Origin: Microglena sp. YARC
Lineage: Eukaryota > Chlorophyta > Chlorophyceae > Chlamydomonadales > Chlamydomonadaceae
Direction: 5' to 3'
Length of the DNA stretch: 64,000 nt
NCBI GenBank assembly: GCA_022414725.1
Contig: CM039466.1
Coordinates: 11,051,190-11,115,189, forward strand
The notes under the pieces were generated by a model. The model was not told where the DNA came from. It was given only the letters and a program-made list of their open reading frames with translations, and made no database searches. Below, in pieces: positions 38,905 through 48,735 of the stretch (within the stretch, counting starts at the first letter, position 1; each line of letters starts with the position of its first letter). A program made the translations under genes and the position numbers.

Positions 38905-39100
38905 AGTGATACGATTGGTCTAGTGGTACACCAAATCGCTGAAACGAAGCAGGTTCAGGGGTTCGATTCCCCCCACGATCACCCTGAGCGTTGCAGGTCG
39001 TTGTCAACCGCGATGGTAGCTTGTCCAGTCGAGGTGGTAGACCGTTCTGTGCCCGCGTATGACGGGTGCCCTTAATACCACGCCCCACCAGGCGTTATCA
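38905..39100 (+). mobile_element. SINE, tRNA head type 2, plus strand, same target site
   Basis: Head 'gattggtctagtggtacacc' (A-box-like) and GGTTCGATTCC (B box), with partial acceptor-stem pairing (GTGAT...ATCAC). Its body and the last 20 bp (CCCCACCAGGCGTTATCA) match the SINE at 38,674. Flanked by 'aatggtagagtagtatg' and 'actagagtagtatgg'. Confidence 0.8.
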
Positions 39101-39170
39101 TTACTAGAGTAGTATGGTCAACCTGTCAGTGGCACCTGGAGTGTGCTGAGTGTGCAGCATCATGCACGCG

Positions 39171-39356
39171 TCTTCTTTTCGCTTTTCTAGGCAGCTTCTA
39201 GGTAGCTCCTTGAGCCAGCCACTGGGCAAGGTCCCAATATTTCAGCAGTGCTGGAAAGCTAGTTATGCTCGCATCCAGGGGCACTAGATACACTACGTCG
39301 CTACAGATTTACTTGGGGAGCTGCCTAGAGGCTGCTGTTGGTAGTAGCTGAAAAGA
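39171..39356 (+). mobile_element. MITE copy
   Basis: Left 'cttttcgcttttctaggcagcttctaggtagctcc', right 'ggagctgcctagaggctgctgttggtagtagctgaaaag'. A second partial right half follows directly at 39,358-39,474, ending 'ggagccgcctagaagctaccggtaaaagccgaaaag'. Confidence 0.65.
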
Positions 39357-39480
39357 TAGTGCTGGAAAGCTGGTTATGCTATCATCTAGGCGCAGTAGGC
39401 AGATTTAGGATTGCCTGGATAGCCAGCCAGGGGAGCCGCCTAGAAGCTACCGGTAAAAGCCGAAAAGAAAAGCTATGTAA

Positions 39481-39645
39481 TGATAACGCCTGGTGGGGCG
39501 TGGTGTTAAGGGAGCCCGTCGTACGCGGGTGGGGAGCGGTCTCCTACCTCAACTGGACAAGCTACCATCGCGGTTGACGACGACCTGCAACGCCAAGAGC
39601 GACCGAAGGGGGAGTCGAACCCCCGACTCTTCATTCTTTAGCGAA
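39481..39645 (-). mobile_element. SINE, 5'-truncated, inserted in a MITE end
   Basis: Minus strand: B-box-like GGTTCGACTCC and complete body and tail, but the A box is missing. 'cgaaaagaaaagctatgt' on the left and 'cgaaaaggaaagctaggt' on the right form an 18-bp target duplication with two mismatches, derived from the MITE terminus. Confidence 0.75.
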
Positions 39646-39669
39646 AAGGAAAGCTAGGTGCAGCATCAT

Positions 39670-39970
39670 GAGCTCGTCTTTTGTTTGGCTTGGCTTGGCC
39701 GTTTTTGGCTTGGCTTGTTGACTGCATGTAGCAGCTTCTAGACAGCTCTCTTGGCTAGCTGTTCTATCTTGGTTGTGTGGGAGGGGTGGTGGGGGTAGGG
39801 TGGTGGGAGGGTGGGGGTGCATCATCTGCCTATCAGAGGTAACGTGGTGTATCTGGAAGCCGGTATAACCTACTTCCAAGGAATTCCAGTGCTGCCGACA
39901 TGCTCGGGCTTAGCCCAGAGGCTGGCCCATGGAGCTGCCTAGAAGTTGCTGGTGGTGTAGCCAAAAAGAA
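39670..39970 (+). mobile_element. degenerate MITE copy
   Basis: Left 'gcagcttctagacagctct', internal 'gtgtatctggaagccggtat' and 'agtgctgccgacatgctcgggcttagccc', right 'ggagctgcctagaagttgctggtggtgtagcc'. A G/T-rich spacer enlarges it. Confidence 0.5.
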
Positions 39971-40396
39971 CGAGTCCTAGGCGCGACGGACAGACACGTG
40001 ATTCTAGCGGGAGGTCCTCGATCTCAACCGAACAGTCGGGATATGAGGACTAGCTGAGTGTTTTTTTCTATTCGATCGAAGAATTCAGTATGAATTCGAA
40101 GATGAGTAGAAAAAACACTCTATCTATAATCTCTCTTAGGCGCGACGGAAGTGAGTGGAAAATTGGCGGAGAGTGTTGGCTATCGGAGCGGCAGGTGGTA
40201 ACGGAAGCAAGTGCAGCGAACCAAAGCCAGGGTTTACGACAGGGCTTGGTTGAACTTGATTACATGGCTCCCGTCTTTAGCAGACATTGGATTGGTTTGT
40301 TACATGGTTTTACAGCCCATCTGGGATGCTCGGCGTCTTCAAATTCCAAGTCTGTCTGAGTGCGAGACCCACGGAAGCCAGGGAGCACACGAATTA

Positions 40397-40606
40397 ATGA
40401 TAACGCCTGGTGGGTCGTGGTGTTAAGGGAGCCCGTCGTACGCAGGTGGGGAGCAGTCTCCTACCTCAACTGGACAAGCTACCATCGCGGTTGACAACGA
40501 CCTGCAACGCTAAGAGCGACCGAAGGGGGAGTCGAACCCCCGACTCTTCATCCTCAAGAGATTTGGTCTACCACTAGACCATTGTATATCACTGAAAGGG
40601 GCTAGC
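40397..40606 (-). mobile_element. SINE, tRNA head type 2, minus strand
   Basis: Minus strand: 'atggtctagtggtagacc' (D-arm/A box), 'ggttcgactcc' (B box) and the full body and tail. The body is nearly identical to 39,481-39,645. Confidence 0.8.
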
Positions 40607-41304
40607 ACACAAAGTAGAGGAGACAGTTTAAAGACTTGTCCAGGGTAGCTGGACGAAGAGAGTTAATCCAGTTGAACTTGAACTTGGTTATATGGTTCCA
40701 GTCTTAATAGCCATTCAGCGGATGATTTGGATTTGGGTTTTCAGAACACTTTGTCACTCGTACCTTAAACTTTGGAGTTTGGACAGAATTCTGATATTTT
40801 TGCCTGAGAATCGAGAATTCTGAGAATTGTCAGAATTTTTGCCTGAACTACAGGTGACCGCCCTATCGGGCGGTCACCTCTCGCACGGTTGTGGGTCTAG
40901 GTCTGGGTCTGGGTCTCGGCGGTCTGGGTCTCGGCCTTCTGCGTCTCGATCCTTCCTTGCGGCATCCGCAGGTCATGTGCAACACCGGCTGGCTTCGCCC
41001 GAGGGCGCCCACGGACGCCGAACCCTTAGGTTAAATTGCTCCTCCGCCAGTGTGAGCGGTGTAACCGTGGTGTATCTGCTCAGTTGAGGGTGGTAAAAGT
41101 GGAGGCACAAACTACAAACTACGAGACCCAAACCCAAATCATCCGCTAAATGGCTATAAGGCTGCTTACCATCGTCCGCCGTGAATCCCGTTGTTGCACC
41201 ATAACAGTCTAGGTGGTCAGTTGGACCTGTCATATTCAATTCATAGATTATTGGCTACGTAACCAACCAGAATGATTATTATAATTGTCATATGTTTTTT
41301 CGGC

Positions 41305-41595
41305 CAACTCTAGGCTGCTCACCGTCTTCCTTTTGTTAGCCCCCCCTTCCCCCCCTGTGCAAAACCAATCGAAAGCAGGGAGCACACCACCAAAACACCA
41401 CAGAATAATTTATGTAGCCAAAGTCTCGCCTAGGGTGGTCACCGTCTTCCTTTTGTTAGACCCCCCTTCCCCCCCTGTGCAAAACCAATTGAAAGCAGGG
41501 ATCACACCACCAGAGCACCACATAATCATGTATGCAGCCAAAGTCTCGCCCAGGGTGGTCACTGGTGTGGTCACCGTCTTCCTTTTGTCACAGGG
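41305..41595 (+). repeat. 123-bp tandem, two and a third units
   Basis: 'ctgctcaccgtcttccttttgttagccccccc...' to 'gcagccaaagtctcgcc.agg' repeats from 41,310 and 41,433. A third start lies at about 41,560. Confidence 0.9.
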
Positions 41596-42053
41596 TGTTG
41601 TCCAGAATGTTTGCACTATATCCTTATTGTCAGCATTGTATTTGTATAAAGAAGTTATCCTCTTGCGATTTGTACTTTATCCTCCTATCAGCATTGTATT
41701 TTTATAAATAAATTAGATTAACTAAATGGCACTTGGCACTGGAGGATGCGGCCAAGGTCATGCTCTTGCGATTTGTTGGGTACCAGGTCAATTATAGCCT
41801 CTCCTAGTAGTCTAGAACTATCTTTATTATTTGAGGTTGGGCAAGTCCATTTAGTCACGTTAGCTGCCCCATGGACTGTAACAAACATAGCGTACATGAT
41901 GAGTCACTTGGACTTTTACTTGGTTGCATGGCTCTAGCCTTAAAGGCTGCTCGCCGTCTTCGGCGTACATGACGAGCCACGCAGTGCAGAATAATGGGAG
42001 GCAAAGTAGTGGATATGTATGTTGAGGCCAGGCACACAGAGGGAGGAAAAATT

Positions 42054-42243
42054 AATGGTAACGAATGGAGGGGCGTGGTATTAAGGCAGCCCCGTCTTAC
42101 TGCGGAAGAGAAAGGCCTGCTACTTTACCTGGACCACCATAGCGGTAGACGGCCACTACAAACATTGAAGCGCATCCGTCAGGATTCGAACCCCGCAACT
42201 CCTCTTTTCGATGTGCTCTACCATTGAGCCAGGCGCCGAAACG
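42054..42243 (-). mobile_element. SINE, tRNA head type 1, minus strand
   Basis: Minus strand: 'ggcgcctggctcaatggtagagc' (A box), 'gcggggttcgaatcctg' (B box), then body and a variant 3' end ('taataccacgcccctccattcgttacca'). Confidence 0.8.
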
Positions 42244-42244
42244 G

Positions 42245-43920
42245 GATTGGAAGTTGGAGAAGGGGAGATTCTCGTGGTCCTACGTTTTATTTCATGGTCT
42301 GTCAGCTAACTGAAGAGTTTTTGTGGATTCTAACTATACTATACTCTAACTATATCCTCTCTTTTGTGGACTCTCTGCGTGTAGTTCGGATTCTCCCTTT
42401 ACTCCTTGGGGTGTGTTTGGTTGTTCTCCTAGGCACTCTTGTCCGCAAGAAGGTGGTGCGGGGTTGATTAGCGCTTTTTTCTGTTAGGGGCATTATCGCT
42501 GCATATTAAGGTGCTCATAGCGCGCGCCCTTGATTGGTCTTTTGCTCTTTTGGCTCAGCCCTCTTCTCTTGTGTTTGTTGGGCTTGGTGCTCTGGATTGC
42601 CTGCCTTAGCATCCCTCCCCTTCACGCTCCCCTTTCCGCTCTTCTTTCCGCCTCTAGTTTGTTTCCTTTTTTTTGACTTGACCTAGTTTGATTTCAGGTT
42701 TGTGGGGGTGCCTTCAAAACCCTCGTGCTTTCGTGTTATAAAATTGGATGGTCGGCAGGCTGTGCTGCTGTCCAGTCTCGGCAGTGATTTGCTGAGTTTA
42801 TGTGACGAACCCTCTCTCAAGAGGAAGACTTGTTACATGAGCCCCAAGTAATCTTTTTTTTTGTTACATTTGTTTTTACATGGTGATAAACGCCTTCAAG
42901 CGTCGACCCGTCTGCATGAGTTGCAGCATACTTATGTATGTATGTTAGTCCAGTGGTGGGACAAATAGCCTAACTTGAACCAACCGTGACAGGAAGGGAT
43001 ACGAAGGAAAGGCATTGAGAAGCAGCATACATGCGAAGCAGATGGAGCAGAATATAATTGATAATTTTTGAATGTTTGATGAATTTGAATTTGAACTTCT
43101 GGTTGATGCCCGGTGTCCGCTTTTAGACAGCTCGCTGCCTGTGAGCGGAGTTAAAGTAGGTTGTTTCAACTAGTAGCAGTTTAGGAACGCACCGGGTTGT
43201 ACTGTGTATCACAGGAGATGTACACACACCACTAATGCGTTTCAGCCCTGCCGACCAAGGACACCCCCTGCCTGCTAGGGATTACACCACGGCAAAACAG
43301 GAGACTTGAACTTGACTACTTGAGACAACTTCGAACTGAATCCTCCGTGTCGCTGGTTTGTGTTGGGAGACCCAGCTCCTGGGGTGAAAGTCCTTTCACA
43401 ACTAAAAAAACTTGAGGCGTAGACGACTAGACATTGGTGCATAGGAAAGGTCTTCACTGGGGCAGGGTACTACAAAGCGCGCGCGGCAGCGTGATTTCGC
43501 GCACACTTTTTGAACCCCATTGCGCGTTTCACGTAGTTTTTTCAACCCCCTGTGGGCGCAGCTCGCAGTTTTTGCGCTTTTTGCACAAAAAAACGCTGGC
43601 CGATTTGACGTCTGTGCGCCTTAAGCGCTGGCCAATTTGACAAAAGGTAGTACCCTGCACTAGGGGGATTACTAGACCAGGAGTTGACATCACTGAAGGA
43701 GACTTCAAGCAGCGATAGGACGGAGATGGTAAGCCGTGGGGGTAAACCCTTACTAACTACCGTAACGAACTTCCGTCTGAAACTGACACGACTGGACAGC
43801 GGTAGACACACGAATCCTGTTAACTCGATCTTGGTTACATGGCTCCAGCCAGCAATTTGGCTGCTCCCGTCTTCGGCAGTAATAGCAATATTACTCAACA
43901 GGTATCGGTATAGTCCGTAT
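42245..43920. other. no gene recognised
   Basis: Open frames are short and motif-free. Holds one dispersed 55-bp repeat (43,820-43,880) and, at 43,500-43,640, an unexplained stretch with 'gcgctggccgatttgac' and 'gcgctggccaatttgac' as a short direct repeat. Confidence 0.35.
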
Positions 43921-43923
43921 TGA

Positions 43924-44101
43924 ACCGTATATTCAAAATTGAAATTAAAATTGAAATTGTAATTGGAATTGTAATTGTAATTGTAATTGAAATTGAAATT
44001 GAAATGGTTTACATCCGTGTAATGCAGTTACTCACATCACGTGATGTTACGGACACCACAGCCTAAGCCGGAGCTAGCTATAGTCACCGTATATTCAAAA
44101 T
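43924..44101 (-). mobile_element. very short copy of the Dualen-like LINE 3' end, with target duplication
   Basis: Minus strand 44,085-43,940 matches 19,225-19,323 of the full element (ACGGTGACTATAGCTAGCTC, GGTGTCCGTAACATCACG, ACACGGATGTAA) and ends in a long (CAATTT/CAATTA)n tail. ACCGTATATTCAAAAT is present exactly at 43,924-43,939 and 44,086-44,101. Confidence 0.85.
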
Positions 44102-44281
44102 ATCTTTATTCAAATAAGCCAAAGCATATCGTGCTATGTGTGCATTCAACAATTGTGATCTCAGATGTCCAAATATGCAAGCTGTGTGACAGAGAAGCCG
44201 AAGGCAGAAGAACAAAGAAAAGCTGTGGGACTGGTAGCCTGGCCGCTTCAAGAGCCATGGCAACATTTTACGCTCGAAATA

Positions 44282-44368
44282 AAGAAGGGGTGGGGGTGGG
44301 GTGGGGGTGTGGGGGTGGGGGTGTGGGGTGGGGTGGGGTGGGGTGGGGGTGGGGGGGGGGAGAGAGAG
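44282..44368. repeat. GGGGTGGGGTG simple sequence
   Basis: G-rich tract with TG steps, then a G9 and (GA)n. A candidate G-quadruplex former. Confidence 0.9.
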
Positions 44369-44519
44369 AGGGGATACAGGAGGAAGAAAAAGGAAGGAGG
44401 GAAAAGCACATTTTTTGACCGCTGGTAAACAGGTGTTGCTCAGAGACGAATGAGGGTGTGGAGGGGTTTGATCGTTAGTATACCACCGGACATCTGATCA
44501 GATGCCAATCAGGCACTCG

Positions 44520-44710
44520 TGTCCTAGTAGTTCACGCTGGCAGGGGTGAATGTGCCCCCGGGGATAGCAGCTGGGGAGCAGGGCTGTTCATGACGCTGTG
44601 TCTTGCGTCGCAGAGACGCAGACACAACGTCGAAGGGTCCGTAGCGTCGCAGACGCAGCTTTGGTGGGTTGGTTGCGTCCCAGCACGCAGGCTATGGGTC
44701 GGTTATATGT
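44520..44710 (+). repeat. GACGCA/TGCGTC dispersed repeat
   Basis: 'gggctgttcatgacgctgtgtcttgcgtcgcagagacgcag...gaagggtccgtagcgtcgcagacgcag', ending 'cagcacgcaggctatgggtcggtt'. Confidence 0.6.
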
Positions 44711-45228
44711 CGCATCTCTAAAATAACAGACATTGACTGGCAATCCCTGAGTACATTGAACCCCAGAAATCTGGGTGATAACAAAGGAATCGGTATTAAA
44801 AGTATTACGTATGCGAATTGGATGATGTCAGAGGATAGAAACCATAGTTCAACGTACACTAACTTATTAAACAATAGGGATGATATTAAATGCATAGCAC
44901 GACTACATTTTCGAGCCCACAACTTAAATGTCGAATCAGAAAGGAGTATCTCTCGTTCTGGTAGAATTTGCAGGTGCTGCGATAGGGTGGTTCACGGTAG
45001 AAGAGTAGTCGAAGATGAAATGATATTTCATTTTATAATGTCCATTCTACGCTGAGGATAGAAAAACATGTTGAAAAAATGAACGTTGAACCTGAATTGG
45101 TGGATAAAAACTCCAGTATGAAGCTGGTCATGAATCCTGATTCCTTTGAAGGATGGAAATACTTAATTCAATTTATAAAAAAATGCGATAATAATCGCAC
45201 AATTAAATTATCATCCCTGCTGAGATGA
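44690..45228 (+). pseudogene. C-terminal fragment of LINE-type RT protein
   Basis: The frame to 45,055 holds DIKCIARLHFRAHNLNVESE and ICRCCDRVVHG, then VEDEM. At the expected 'HFIL-E-CPFY' the sequence reads CATTTCATTTTATAATGTCCATTCTAC in the next frame: TAA stands where GAA (Glu) is expected. A second frame then gives EKHVEKMNVEPELVDKNSS and MNPDSFEGWKYLIQFIKKCD to a stop at 45,226. 'ARLxFxAHxLxVExxR ... CxxC ... EDExHFxxxCPxY' is the usual C-terminal zinc region of many LINE ORF2 proteins. The rest of the element is absent. Confidence 0.6.
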
Positions 45229-45261
45229 TGATTTAAAAATGTTGTAGAATTAAATTATCAC

Positions 45262-45542
45262 TGTAGCACGGACTTAGAGCCACCGTCGGTTAAACGATTG
45301 TTTGGGGCTCAATTCACTAGTGCTTTTTCTTTTTAAGCCCTTCCTATACGGTTGGGCAAGTCCCTTTAGCCTATTTGGCCTACCCCTGGACTGTAACATA
45401 CATACATACATACATACATACATACATACATACGTACATACATACATACATACATACATACATACATACATACATACATACATACATACATACATACGGT
45501 ATATACATACATACATACGGTATATACATACATACATACATA
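45262..45542 (+). repeat. CATA-tailed dispersed repeat, complete copy
   Basis: 'gtagcacggacttagagcc.ccgtcggttaaacgattgtttggggctc', 'ttgggcaagtccctttagcctatttggcctacccctggactgtaac', then about 30 units of CATA with two ATACGGTAT interruptions. Confidence 0.85.
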
Positions 45543-45544
45543 CA

Positions 45545-45645
45545 TGTCGGTTACATGTCGGTTGCGTCTCAGGACGCAGGGTATGCAATTGGTTGCGTCT
45601 CAGGAAGCAGGCTGTGAAATTGGTTGCGTCTCAGGACGCAGAGCT
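45545..45645 (+). repeat. three-unit tandem 'ggttgcgtctcaggacgcagg'
   Basis: Units of about 37 bp, each containing a TGCGTC...GACGCA inverted pair. Confidence 0.8.
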
Positions 45646-45764
45646 GGGGGGTTCTCCTTAACAACCCTGCTGGGGAGGTACCTGGGTACTAAGCATGTTA
45701 CAGTCCAGGGGCAGACAATGAGGCTGAATTTGAATTTGAATTGTTACATATAATTAAATTATCC

Positions 45765-45912
45765 CTGTAGCACGAACTCAGCCCCCCCGTCGGTTAAACG
45801 ATTGTTTGGGGCTCAGTTCATCAGTGCTTGTTCTTTTTAAGCCCTTCCTGTACGGTCGGGCAAGTCCCTTTAGCCTATTTGGCCTACCCCTGGACTGTAA
45901 CATACATACATA
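45765..45912 (+). repeat. CATA-tailed dispersed repeat, second complete copy
   Basis: Nearly identical to 45,262-45,400 but with only about three CATA units. Confidence 0.85.
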
Positions 45913-46212
45913 GTTATTCAGCTAACTCTGGGCTGCTCGCCGTCTGCCAATTCCAAATTCCCCGATAGCACCAGAAACCAGGGAGTACACTAAGCGGATT
46001 AGACAGTTTAAATGCCTGTTCAGGTCAACAATGCTGAAGGGACTTGGCCTACCTTGATCAACCACGGTAATAGCAGAATATCTAGATAATTGTAGATGTA
46101 ACGATCTGGTCCCCGGAGCCTAAAAAAAACAGAGAGCACTAGCATCCGGCGATACTTGCCAGAACTTAATAAATCAAGATTAGCATGTTTATCATGAGTG
46201 GCTACTAGAAAC

Positions 46213-46309
46213 AAGTGCAATTGAAATTGTTACATCCGTGTAATACAGTTACTCACAGGACGTGATGTTAAGGACACCACAGCGTAAGCCAGAGCTAGCT
46301 ATAGTCACC
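46213..46309 (-). mobile_element. second very short copy of the LINE 3' end
   Basis: Minus strand from 46,309 reads ACGGTGACTATAGCTAGCTC and continues to GTCCTTAACATCACGTCCTG and ACACGGATGTAACAATTTCAATT. It is closer to 19,225-19,323 than the 43.9-kb copy is. Flanks 'tagaaacaagtgc' and 'tagtaacaagcac' are a degenerate target duplication. Confidence 0.8.
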
Positions 46310-46554
46310 GTTAGTAACAAGCACTTAATGATCTGTTCCCCGTTACCTAAAACAAAAACAGTGGGCACTAGCATTAGCGATGAAGCATCTACCCTACATC
46401 TACCCTACATGCTTCAATAATAATTAATGCTTTTATAATTATGATTATGATACAGTTGGGCAAGTCCACCCAGATGCTTTAACAAGAATAACTGCTTTTA
46501 TTAAGAGGTCTTCCTCTAGGGGACTGCCCTAAGAGGCACAGTTTAATTTGTGGG

Positions 46555-46735
46555 GTTCGCATGGCAGTTTCCAGCCAGCTCCAGCAGCCAGCCATTGGCC
46601 CCAGCCCAAAGCTTTTAGCCGCACTGGAAAGCCCATACAGCCAGCCTCCAGACGCACTACCTAGATTCAAGTCCAGCCCGAGGATGGGGAAATGGAGCTG
46701 CCTAGAAGCAACTACCTGTAGCCCAAAAAAGAAAC
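46555..46735 (+). mobile_element. degenerate MITE copy
   Basis: Right end 'ggagctgcctagaagcaactacctgtagcccaaaaaagaaac'. Left end 'ggcagtttccagccagctcc' is diverged. Confidence 0.45.
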
Positions 46736-46737
46736 GG

Positions 46738-48680
46738 GCCTGCCTTGTGACGCCAGCCTGTACTGGCCTGCCTGCTGGGGCCTGCCTTATGACGCCAGCC
46801 TGTACTGGCCTACCTTCTCAGGCCAGCCTTGTGGCGCCAGCCTGTACTAGCCTGCCTGCTGAGGCCAGCCTTGTGACACCAGCCTGAACTGGCCTGCCAG
46901 CTGGGGCCAGCCTTGTGATGCCTTTACTCGGCTGCCTTGTGAGGCCTATCTTCTCAGGCCTGCCTTGTGAGGCCAGCCTGTACTTGCCTACCTTCTCAGG
47001 CCAGCCTTGTGGCGCCAGCCTGTACTGGCCTGCCTTATGAGGCCAGCCTTGTGACACCAGCCTGTACTGGCCTGCCAGCTGGGGCCAGCCTTGTGATGAC
47101 TTTACTCGGCTGCCTTGTGAGGCCTATCTTCTCAGGCCTACCTCGTGAGGCCTATCTTCTCAGGCCTGCCTTATGAGGCCAGCCTGTACTGGCCTGCATG
47201 CTGAGGCCAGCCTTATGAAGCCAGCCTTTACTGGGCTGCCTTGTGAGGCCTACCTTCTGAGGCCAGCCTTGTGACACCAGCCTGTACTGTCCTGCCTGTT
47301 GAGGCCTGCCTTATGACGCCAGCCTGTACTGGCGTGCATGCTGAGGCCAGCCTTGTGACGCCAGCCTGTACTGGCGTGCATGCTGAGGCCAGCCTTGTGA
47401 CGCCAGCCTGTACTGGCCGGCCTTCTGAGGCCAGCCTTTACTGGCCTGTCTGCTGAGGCCTGCCTTATGAGGCCAGCCTGTACTGGCCTGCCAGCGGGGG
47501 CCAGCCTTGTGAGGCCAGCCTGTACTGGCCGGCCTTCTGAGGCCAGCCTTTACTGGACTGTCTGCTGAGGCCTGCCTTATGATGCCAGCCTGTGCTGGCC
47601 TGCCAACTGGGGCCAGCCTTGTGATGCCAGCCTATACTGGTCAGCCTTGTGAGGCCAGCCTGTACTGGCCGGCCTTCTGAGGCCAGCCTTTACTTGCCTG
47701 TCTGCTGAGGCCTGCCTTATGACGCCAGCCTGTGCTGGCCTGCCAACTGGGGCCAGCCTTGTGATGCCAGCCTATACTGGCCAGCTTTGTGAGGCCAGCC
47801 TGTATTGGCTGGCCAGCTGGGGCCAGCCTTGTGATGCCAGCCTATACTGGCCAGCCTTGTGAGGCCAGCCTGTACTGGCCGGCCTTCTGAGGCCAGCCTG
47901 TAGTGGCCTGCCTTCTGAGGCCTATCTTCTCAGGCCTGCCTTGTGACGCCAGCCTGTAATGGCCTGCCTTATGACGCCAGCCTGTATTGGCCTGCCTTAT
48001 GACGCCAGCCTTTACTGGCCTGCCTGCTGAGGTCTGCGTTATGGCGCCAGCCTGTATTGGCCTGCCTTCTGAGGCTAGTCTTTACTGTCCTGCCTGCTGA
48101 GGCCTGCCTTATGACGCCAGCCTGTACTGGCGTGCATGCTGAGGCCTACTTTGTGATGCTTCCCTAAACTGGGCTGCCTTGTGACGCCTTTCCTTGCCTG
48201 CCTTGTGACGCCTTTCCTTTCCTGCCATGTGATGCCAGCCTAATCTAGCCTGCCCTCTGATGCCTGCCTTTGGGGGCCAGCCTATACTGGCGTGCATGCT
48301 GATGCCTACTTTGTGATGCTTGCCTAAACTGGGCTGCCTTGTGACACCAGCCTGTACTGGCCTGCCCTCTGATGCTTGCCTCTGGGGGCCTGCCTTCTAA
48401 CGCCAGCCTGTACAGGCCTGATTTCTTTGACCTGCTTCTACAGGCCTGCTTTCTTACGCCAGCCTGTACAGGCCTGCTTTCTAATGCCAGCCTGTGCAGG
48501 CCTGCTTTCTAAGACCTGCCTGCACAGGCCTGCTTTCTAATGCCAGCCTGTACAGGCCTGCTTTCTAAGACCTGCCTGCACAGGCCTGCTTTCTAATGCC
48601 AGCCTTTACAGGCCTGCTTTCTAAGACCTGCCTGCACAGGCCTGCTTTCTAATGCCAGCCTGTACAGGCCTGCCTTACAC
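46738..48680 (+). repeat. 42-bp minisatellite ('gccagcctgtactggcctgcc'), nearly 2 kb
   Basis: About 45 units of 'ggccagccttgtgacgccagcctgtactggcctgcctgctga'-type sequence. A 62-bp variant ('cctgctttctaa.(g/t)cc') takes over at 48,400-48,670. Forty-two bp is 14 codons, so frames with a 14-residue repeat (PACTGLPAEASLVT) stay open for 60-110 codons without being genes. Confidence 0.95.
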
Positions 48681-48735
48681 TCCACGGTGGGGATGTGGTC
48701 ACCCCCACAAGCTTCTTGAGACCTTCAGTTTGCAG

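Noticed and set aside
38905..38985. Functional tRNA gene
   Set aside because: A and B boxes are good, but acceptor pairing is incomplete, no credible anticodon arm was found, and the same body follows other heads. This is a SINE.
40512..40606. tRNA gene on minus strand
   Set aside because: D-arm and T-arm are visible but the 5' acceptor strand does not pair with the 3' strand. SINE head.
46738..47460. 14-residue repeat protein (PACTGLPAEASLVT)
   Set aside because: A consequence of a 42-bp minisatellite. No start context, splice site or non-repeat domain.
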